From the NCBI RefSeq assembly GCF_000802185.1, contig NZ_KN676113.1:5092028-5156027 (forward strand): DNA of 64,000 nt, read 5' to 3'. This stretch comes from Belnapia sp. F-4-1. GTDB taxonomy: Bacteria; Pseudomonadota; Alphaproteobacteria; Acetobacterales; Acetobacteraceae. Under the pieces are notes generated by a model. The model did not search any database. It saw only the letters and a program-made list of their open reading frames with translations, and was not told the DNA's origin. Positions within the stretch are counted from its first letter, which is position 1. Each line of letters starts with the position of its first letter. Positions 59,336-64,000 of this stretch are shown here, piece after piece. A program made the translations under genes and the position numbers.

Positions 59336-59857
59336 ATGAAGGGACGCAGCCTCGCCGAGGTCGCCACCGGCGGCATCGTGCTCCTGATCGCCGCCGTCTT
59401 CCTCGCCTATGCGGTGCTGCATAGCGGCCGGGGCAGCGCCAATGCCGACGGCATGTCGCTGACCGCACGCTTCGATAAGATCGACGGCCTCTCGAACGGC
59501 GCCGACGTCCGCATCGCGGGCGTCAAGGTTGGCAGCGTGACCGACAGCCGGATCGACCCGCAAAGCTTCGGCGCGGTGCTGACCATGCGGGTGGACCGCA
59601 GCCTCCGCCTGCCGGACGACACCTCGGCCGAGATCACGTCGGAGGGGCTGCTCGGCGGCAAATATGTCTCGCTGGTGCCGGGGGGTAGCGACAAGCTCCT
59701 CGCCGATGGTGGGCGGATCACCGAGACCCAGGGCTCGGTCAGCCTGGAATCCCTGCTTGGCCGCTTCATCTTCTCGGTGACGCAGATGAACAGCCAGAAC
59801 CAGCAGCAAGAGGGCGGCCAGGGCGGCGCGGCCCCCCCGCCCGCCCCGGCACGATGA
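59336..59857 (+). CDS. mlaD: MlaD-family (MCE domain) lipid transport protein
   Basis: 173 aa. An N-terminal membrane helix (EVATGGIVLLIAAVFLAYAV) is followed by one MCE domain (SLTARFDKIDGLSNGADVRI, AGVKVGSVTDSRIDP, TSEGLLGGKYVSLVPGG) and a Gln/Ala/Pro-rich tail. In E. coli, MlaD forms the periplasmic hexameric ring of the MlaFEDB transporter moving phospholipids between membranes. The partner genes mlaE, F, B and C are not here; they must be elsewhere, as is usual for this alphaproteobacterial cluster. The stop overlaps the next start (ATGA). Confidence 0.9.
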   Translation: MKGRSLAEVATGGIVLLIAAVFLAYAVLHSGRGSANADGMSLTARFDKIDGLSNGADVRIAGVKVGSVTDSRIDPQSFGAVLTMRVDRSLRLPDDTSAEITSEGLLGGKYVSLVPGGSDKLLADGGRITETQGSVSLESLLGRFIFSVTQMNSQNQQQEGGQGGAAPPPAPAR

Positions 59858-60072
59858 GCCTCGCCCCGCCCGAGACCTGGCTGGGGGCGGATGGCAGCCC
59901 GATCTCCTGCCGGGAGAAGCTGAAGGTCCTGGCCGAGAACCATGCGGAGCTCGCTCAGGTGATGCGCGACGCCTTCGAGGATGCCGTGCTGATGGGCGTC
60001 GACGAGGCGGCGCTGCGGCGGATGTTCAACGAGATGGTCGCCGAACTCCCGAGCCCGAAGCGCAAGCCATGA
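59854..60072 (+). CDS. Conserved small cytoplasmic protein, unknown function
   Basis: 72 aa, no signal or membrane segment. SPISCREKLKVLAENHAELA and MRDAFEDAVLMGVDEAALRR MFNEMV-type helices suggest a short helical bundle. Similar small proteins accompany mlaD/DUF2155 in this cluster in related bacteria. Its start and stop overlap the neighbours as ATGA at both ends (59854 and 60069), a strong argument that it is a real, coupled gene. Confidence 0.72.
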   Translation: MSLAPPETWLGADGSPISCREKLKVLAENHAELAQVMRDAFEDAVLMGVDEAALRRMFNEMVAELPSPKRKP

Positions 60073-60431
60073 GGCGCCTCGCCGCCCTTGCCTTGCTGCT
60101 GCCGGTCGCCGCCTGGGCGCAGTCGCAGGACTGGCTGCCGAAGGGGCAGGCCGAGCTGCAGCTGCTCGACAAGGTGACGGCGCGCGTCTCCGTCCTCCGG
60201 GCGCCGGTCGGGCAGGCGACGCAGTTCGGGACGCTCACCGTCAAGGTCGCCGCCTGCAATGCCCGCCCGCCAGACGAGGTGCCGGATGCCGCCGCCTTCC
60301 TCGAAGTGAGCGACAGCCGCCGGGCGGCCGGCTTCCAGGAGGTGTTCCGCGGCTGGATGTTTGCCAATGCGCCGGGCGTCAGCATGCTGGAGCACCCGGT
60401 CTATGACCTCCGGGTCCTCGATTGCAAATAG
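60069..60431 (+). CDS. DUF2155 domain-containing periplasmic protein
   Basis: 120 aa. Signal peptide MRRLAALALLLPVAAWAQS. Core ELQLLDKVTARVSVLRAPVG, FGTLTVKVAACNARPPDEVP, FRGWMFANAPGVSMLEHPVY and the end DLRVLDC are diagnostic of DUF2155, found in alphaproteobacteria next to NDUFA12 and MlaD. Two cysteines (ACNA and LDCK) could form a disulfide in the periplasm. Function unknown. The start overlaps the previous stop (ATGA), and the 3' end overlaps the TTG start of the following hydrolase. Confidence 0.87.
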   Translation: MRRLAALALLLPVAAWAQSQDWLPKGQAELQLLDKVTARVSVLRAPVGQATQFGTLTVKVAACNARPPDEVPDAAAFLEVSDSRRAAGFQEVFRGWMFANAPGVSMLEHPVYDLRVLDCK

Positions 60432-61390
60432 CCCCCTCCGACCATTGGGACGGCAGGCATTTCCACAATGTCCATGACCGGACGGTGAAGAGCTTCCGCG
60501 ACGTCCTCCGCTGGCGGCGCGAGAGCAAGCCGGTGCCCTGGCCGCGCTGGATCGAGGATGCGCCGCAGCCCGCACCGGCGCGGCTGCCGGCGGGGCGGAT
60601 CGGCGTGACCTTCATCGGGCATGCCTCCTTCCTCGTCCAGCTTGGCGGGCGCTGCGTGCTGGTCGATCCGGTCTGGTCGATGCGGGCGAGCCCCCTCGCC
60701 TTCGCCGGGCCGCGGCGGGTGCGGGCACCGGGGCAGGCGCTGGAGGCGCTGCCCGGCTGCGACCTGCTGCTGGTCAGCCATAACCACTACGACCATCTCG
60801 ACCTGCCGACCTTGCGGCGGGTGCGGCAGCGCTGGGGGCCACCGGCCGTCACCGGGCTCGGGAATGCGCGGCACCTGGCGAAGGCCGGCATCCGGGGCGC
60901 CACCGAGCTGGACTGGTGGCAATCCGTTGAGGTGGCGGGGCTGCGCGTCACCTATGTGCCGGCGCAGCATTTCTCCGCCCGCACGCTGCGCGACCGCAAC
61001 CGCAGCCTGTGGGGCGGCTTCGTCCTCGAGTCCGAGGAGGCCACCGTCTACTTCGCGGGCGACAGCGGCTGGTGCCCGCATTTCGCGGAGATCGCGGCGC
61101 GCTTCCCACGCATCGACCTCGCCCTGATCCCGATCGGGGCCTATGAGCCGCGCTTCTTCATGCGCACCCAGCACATGGACCCGGGCGAGGCGGTGCAGGC
61201 GCACCAGGCGCTTGGGGCGCGGCGGAGCGTGGGGATGCATTTCGGCACCTTCGCCGGGCTGACCGACGAGGCGATCGAGGGGCCGGAGGTTTGGCTCGCC
61301 GAGGCCCGTGCGGCGGCGGGGGTGGCGGCGGAGGCCTTCGGCACCCTGCCCTTCGGCGGCAGCCTCGACCTGCCCGAAGTCCGCCCGTAG
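60422..61390 (+). CDS. MBL-fold metal-dependent hydrolase (NAPE-PLD/UlaG-like)
   Basis: 322 aa. FIGHASFLVQLGGRCVLVDP is the N-terminal strand of the UlaG/NAPE-PLD subgroup; the metal motif is LVSHNHYDHLDLPTL (HxHxDH), then VYFAGDSGWCPHFAEI and IPIGAYEPRFFMRTQHMDPG with MHFGTFAGLTDEA. Bacterial members act on phospholipid-like or cyclic phosphodiester substrates, or are uncharacterised. The start is TTG 60422, overlapping the DUF2155 stop by ten bases; no in-frame ATG precedes the metal domain. Being coupled to MlaD and DUF2155 suggests an envelope-lipid role, an inference. Confidence 0.83.
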   Translation: MQIAPSDHWDGRHFHNVHDRTVKSFRDVLRWRRESKPVPWPRWIEDAPQPAPARLPAGRIGVTFIGHASFLVQLGGRCVLVDPVWSMRASPLAFAGPRRVRAPGQALEALPGCDLLLVSHNHYDHLDLPTLRRVRQRWGPPAVTGLGNARHLAKAGIRGATELDWWQSVEVAGLRVTYVPAQHFSARTLRDRNRSLWGGFVLESEEATVYFAGDSGWCPHFAEIAARFPRIDLALIPIGAYEPRFFMRTQHMDPGEAVQAHQALGARRSVGMHFGTFAGLTDEAIEGPEVWLAEARAAAGVAAEAFGTLPFGGSLDLPEVRP

Positions 61391-61767
61391 CCTTTCGCCT
61401 GCCCTACGAGGAGGCGCTGGTGAGCCGGCTCGACTGCCGGACACCCCTGCCAGGTGCCAGCTTCGGCGGGCGCACTCGCTTCGTTGGGCGGCCCGGCGCG
61501 GGACGGTAGCGGCGGCAAGGACGAAGACAGCGATGGCCTGATGGATCGCCGCCAAGGCCAAGCGGGCGTCGGTGTTCATGGTGACCGCCGTCCGCTCGCC
61601 GCCTCCACCGTTGTAGCGGGGTTTGACGAACTGTGTCCCGCTTCGGCAGGTGCCAGCGATGAACCTCTGCGCAAGCTTGGGATGGTTGGGAATCGTACCT
61701 CGCTGGCGCCCGTAAGGGGGGATTTCCGTTGGGAGAACCCGCCCAGGTGTATCAGCCAGATCGTAGT
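61391..61767. other. Intergenic stretch without a supported gene
   Basis: 377 bp between the MBL hydrolase and the low-GC TupA-like gene. GC content falls across it. A minus-strand frame with ATG near 61579 (MNTDARLALAAIHQAIAVFV) is open but matches nothing I recognise and has no ribosome site. No repeat, terminator or RNA gene was recognised. It probably marks the boundary of the imported segment. Confidence 0.4.
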
Positions 61768-62712
61768 TCAGCGTGAGACGATGGCCGTTGAGGAGGCGCT
61801 GCGATGGCTGGACGGCAGGGTCCAGTAGTCGCCTATCACCCGGTCTAAGCCGGCGGGGCTGAAGGGCGAACACGCGTTGCCGTCATAATGGGTGATCTCG
61901 CCGAAAAACACCCGGCCACCCACGCAGTACAGATCGACGCGCGCAAAGTCGAACTCCCCGCCGATCTGCTCCGCCAGGCGCAGGGCGTCCTGTGTTTCCG
62001 GGGGGAGTACATAGCCGAGATCGGGTTCGTGCGCCTGCCGGACCGACCACGGCTCGAGCCGTTCGTTATAGCTGTTGGCCCGATGATGGCCATGTCGCCC
62101 GATATGGACACGCAGCAGCCTGACGCGCCCATGGAAGACGTAAAATTTCAGGTCGGCTGGGATGCCGCCATCCGCGTCCAGCAACATCTCCTCAGCGAGG
62201 AGGCGCGGCGTGAGATCACGGTAGGCCCATTCCCCAGCTGTTTCATAATGATTGCGACGCAGCCAGCCATTCGCTTGGGAGACGGCGGTGGGGATGTCGA
62301 GCGCCGTGCGGTCATGGACGAGCAGATTCATGTTCCAGCCGTGGCTGCCCTTGAGCACGAAACGGCTGGGCAATTTCTCCCACTCGATGTCCTCGGCGCG
62401 GCTCCAGATGCCGAGCAGCGGCACGAGCACGTCATTTCCGACGCGATCCACGACGTAGCGGCGGGCATTGATCTTGTCCGTCGTCAGCGCCAGCAGCGGA
62501 TTCCTATCGTGGAGTATCCGCCAACCAAGCTTTTCGTTGAAAGTCGCTGGTTGAGAAAGATTGGGGTCATATCCCAAAGCGGCACGCATGCGGTAGCGAA
62601 GATGTCGCTCCCGCAAAACCGCGTCCAAGGCTGGTACATACTGGGCAGCATGCCGTACTACATTCCGCAGCGGAGATGACTTTGGTTCGGCGGGATGTAT
62701 GGTATCGGACAT
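61768..62712 (-). CDS. TupA-like ATP-grasp protein, low-GC copy
   Basis: 314 aa. Same family as the 13362 gene: FNEKLGWRILHDRNPLLALT, LVPLLGIWSRAEDIEWEKLP, RFVLKGSHGWNMNLLV (ATP-binding lysine) and RVDLYCVGGRVFFGEITHYD. It is a surface-polysaccharide type enzyme. Base composition is clearly lower in GC than neighbouring genes (CAT, ATT and AAA codons are frequent), suggesting transfer from another source. ATG 62712 is the best start; the frame is open further upstream to a TTG at 62910, but the upstream part looks like a different protein's tail. No neighbouring polysaccharide genes. Confidence 0.77.
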   Translation of the reverse strand: MSDTIHPAEPKSSPLRNVVRHAAQYVPALDAVLRERHLRYRMRAALGYDPNLSQPATFNEKLGWRILHDRNPLLALTTDKINARRYVVDRVGNDVLVPLLGIWSRAEDIEWEKLPSRFVLKGSHGWNMNLLVHDRTALDIPTAVSQANGWLRRNHYETAGEWAYRDLTPRLLAEEMLLDADGGIPADLKFYVFHGRVRLLRVHIGRHGHHRANSYNERLEPWSVRQAHEPDLGYVLPPETQDALRLAEQIGGEFDFARVDLYCVGGRVFFGEITHYDGNACSPFSPAGLDRVIGDYWTLPSSHRSASSTAIVSR

Positions 62713-62967
62713 TGTCGGGTCTCTCGTAGGCTCACTTGGCTTCCTAACGTGCAGTTCACCTACGCAACACCATCGCTCACTTTGTTGTGCGACAGCATCT
62801 TTAGTAATGTGTTCGGTGGTGACGGCTGCGGGACAGAGGATGAGCCGATAACCGGCGAGACACGCAGCGTAGAAGTCGTGTTCATGATAATGAAACATGG
62901 AAACAGCCAACCGGTCCTGATCTCCAGGAATTACCCCTCCATATTTTTTTCTTACATTGATTTGCCG
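62713..62967 (-). pseudogene. Possible C-terminal remnant of a family 2 glycosyltransferase
   Basis: The 85 codons upstream of the low-GC TupA-like ATG are open in the same frame, beginning after a TAG at 62970-62968. They read KKYGGVIPGDQDRLAVSMF, then HYHEHDFYAACLAGYRLIL and CPAAVTTEHITKD. The F-H/F-x(2-3)-HDF-x(5)-AGYR pattern resembles the C-terminal region of GT2 enzymes, so this may be the 3' end of a gene cut off when the segment was acquired. The homology is weak and by eye; it could also be a real N-terminal extension of the TupA-like protein. Confidence 0.3.
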
Positions 62968-63075
62968 CTATGTATGATGGTTGCGAAAGGTATTAATCTG
63001 CAAATTCATTTCTGTTTGGCCATTTTTATTATACTATAGTAGCGTTTTATTACACTAAACCGGGTTACCTTCCCC
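62968..63075. other. AT-rich spacer with a minus-strand -10 hexamer
   Basis: About 108 bp of strikingly AT-rich DNA between the remnant and the carbamoylase stop, the lowest-GC stretch in the window. On the minus strand it contains a perfect TATAAT (63033-63028), which could drive the TupA-like gene; no good -35 element is 16-18 bases before it. AT-rich DNA of this kind is a typical silencer or H-NS/MucR-type target, which is conjecture here. Confidence 0.4.
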
Positions 63076-64000
63076 CTACCCCTCCGCTACCTCGTGAAGC
63101 ACCTGCGCCAGCACCCGGGCCCCCGCCGCCAGCTGGGCCGGCGAGGAATACTCCGCCGGGTTGTGGCTGATGCCCTTGCGGCTCGGGACGAAAATCATCC
63201 CGCTCGGGCAGAGCGGCACCATGAACTGTGCGTCGTGAAATGCGCCCGAGGGCATGCGCAGCGCGCGCAGCCCCTGCGCCGCCGCGGCGCGCGCCACCGC
63301 CTCCGTCACCTGCGGCGCGAAGTCCACCGGCAGGGCGTGGAAGCGCTCCGTCACCGTCACCTCGCAGTGCTGCACGGCGGCGCGGATGGTGGGCGCGATG
63401 GCGTCGCCCCGCTCCGTCAGCACCGTGGCCGAGGGGTGGCGGAAATCGATGGTGAAGCGCACCCGCTCCGCCACGCTGTTGGAGCTGTTGGGGTGGACCT
63501 CGATCCGCGCCACGGTGAAGCGGAGGATGTCGGTCGGGTCGTCCATCAGCGCGTTCAGCGCGGTGATGGCGCGGAGCATGTCCTGCACCGCGTCGCGCCG
63601 CATGGAGAGGGGCGCGGTGCCGGCATGGGCGCTCTCGCCGCGCAGCTCGACCAGGAACCAGCGGCTGCCCTGGATGCCGGTGACGATGCCGATGTCCTGA
63701 CCCTCCGCCTCCAGCCGCGGGCCTTGCTCGATATGGGCCTCGACATAGGCGTGGGGGGCCCGGCCCTCGACCACGCCGAGGGGACGGCGGGGGAGGTCGG
63801 CCTCGAGCGCCAGTTGCTCGCGGAGGGCGTCGCCGAAGCGGATGCCCTCGCCATCCTCCACCGCGTCCCAGGTGTCGGCGGCGCTGTGGCCGGCATAGGC
63901 CATGCTGCCCATGCAGCCGGGGGCGAAGCGGCCGCCCTCCTCATTGGTCCAGGCGACCAGCTCGATCGGGCGGCGGGGGGTGATGCCGGCCTCGCGCATC
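63076..64000 (-). CDS. Zn-dependent hydantoinase/N-carbamoyl-amino-acid hydrolase (M20 family), C-terminal part
   Basis: The last ~308 codons are present; the 5' end lies beyond the right edge. VAWTNEEGGRFAPGCMGSMA is the metal-binding Glu-Glu segment, AHIEQGPRLE holds a further ligand, GESAHAGTAPLSMRRDA is the lid-domain dimer motif, and ALRMPSGAFHDAQFM with SRKGISHNPAEYS includes the last metal histidine region. These amidases hydrolyse N-carbamoyl amino acids, allantoate or ureidoglycolate in purine or pyrimidine breakdown; which of these cannot be told. The ATG at 63999 is internal, as the family has about 100 more residues upstream. Confidence 0.9.
   Translation of the reverse strand, partial: MREAGITPRRPIELVAWTNEEGGRFAPGCMGSMAYAGHSAADTWDAVEDGEGIRFGDALREQLALEADLPRRPLGVVEGRAPHAYVEAHIEQGPRLEAEGQDIGIVTGIQGSRWFLVELRGESAHAGTAPLSMRRDAVQDMLRAITALNALMDDPTDILRFTVARIEVHPNSSNSVAERVRFTIDFRHPSATVLTERGDAIAPTIRAAVQHCEVTVTERFHALPVDFAPQVTEAVARAAAAQGLRALRMPSGAFHDAQFMVPLCPSGMIFVPSRKGISHNPAEYSSPAQLAAGARVLAQVLHEVAEG

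Noticed and set aside
61518-61767. Possible minus-strand transposase or hypothetical fragment starting near 61579
   Set aside because: The sequence around MNTDARLALAAIHQAIAVF matches no transposase motif I know, has no inverted repeat ends and no ribosome site.

Overview
The window is very GC-rich (about 70 percent by eye) and densely coded on both strands. It contains an alphaproteobacterial gene set: COQ9, the NDUFA12 complex I subunit, a DUF2155 protein, a PhaR/PHA locus, a PraR-type XRE regulator, and many TTG/GTG starts. This fits a chromosomal segment of an Acetobacteraceae-type bacterium (Roseomonas-like). The family assignment is an inference from gene content and composition, not from a marker comparison. 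No rRNA, tRNA, CRISPR array or prophage was seen.

Layout. 1-4100 (minus): a Fur-box promoter, an iron-binding ABC protein, bfd and bfr, reading straight into dnaG and the 5' end of rpoD. 4150-6500: an HpcH/HpaI aldolase, COQ9, peptide deformylase, then divergent rpsU. 6577-16371: small-molecule enzymes (GST, two MBL hydrolases, AhpD-like, an aminotransferase, an enolase-superfamily enzyme coupled to an MFS transporter), a CHASE3-only membrane protein, a TupA-type ATP-grasp protein and the cupin/gloB/methyltransferase group. 16368-17937: a complete IS1182-type element beside a ~115 bp MITE-like element; both use CTAG, which is also the methyltransferase stop. 18031-20812: a peptide-binding protein and an SMP-30 lactonase.

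20882-24224 is a polyhydroxyalkanoate locus: phaA, phaC and a PhaE-like gene facing divergent phaR. 24334-34045 holds a PraR-like regulator, a coiled-coil membrane protein, RraA-like, two transporters, the permease pair dppBC, a second HpcH aldolase, a DDAH-like enzyme coupled to a GlcD/Dld flavoprotein, and an MFS transporter. 34377-40012 is an RND efflux adaptor and pump with a coupled glycosyltransferase. 40091-46332 has an orphan form II CoxL-like protein, then ppa, a GalB-type hydratase, a DUF445 protein and a luciferase-like monooxygenase. 46340-51375 (minus) has EamA, a PD-(D/E)XK-like/DUF2075 helicase, the QmcA/NfeD pair and two small membrane proteins.

51484-54520: a second peptide-binding protein and a PepSY membrane protein with a perfect Fur palindrome in a recognisable promoter. 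54539-58781 (minus): a degenerate class II ribonucleotide reductase-like protein, RidA, a DapA-like aldolase and a GNAT/FemAB-like protein. 58976-61390: the alphaproteobacterial NDUFA12-MlaD-DUF2155 cluster plus an MBL hydrolase. 61400-63070 is a low-GC islet with a second TupA-type gene. The right edge cuts a Zn-dependent hydantoinase/carbamoylase gene.

Working themes are iron handling under a shared Fur-like operator, PHA storage, uptake and oxidation of organic acids and peptides, and surface polysaccharide modification. The least conventional items are the RNR-like pseudo-enzyme, the nuclease-helicase fusion, the nested mobile elements, and the paired repeats in front of ppa.
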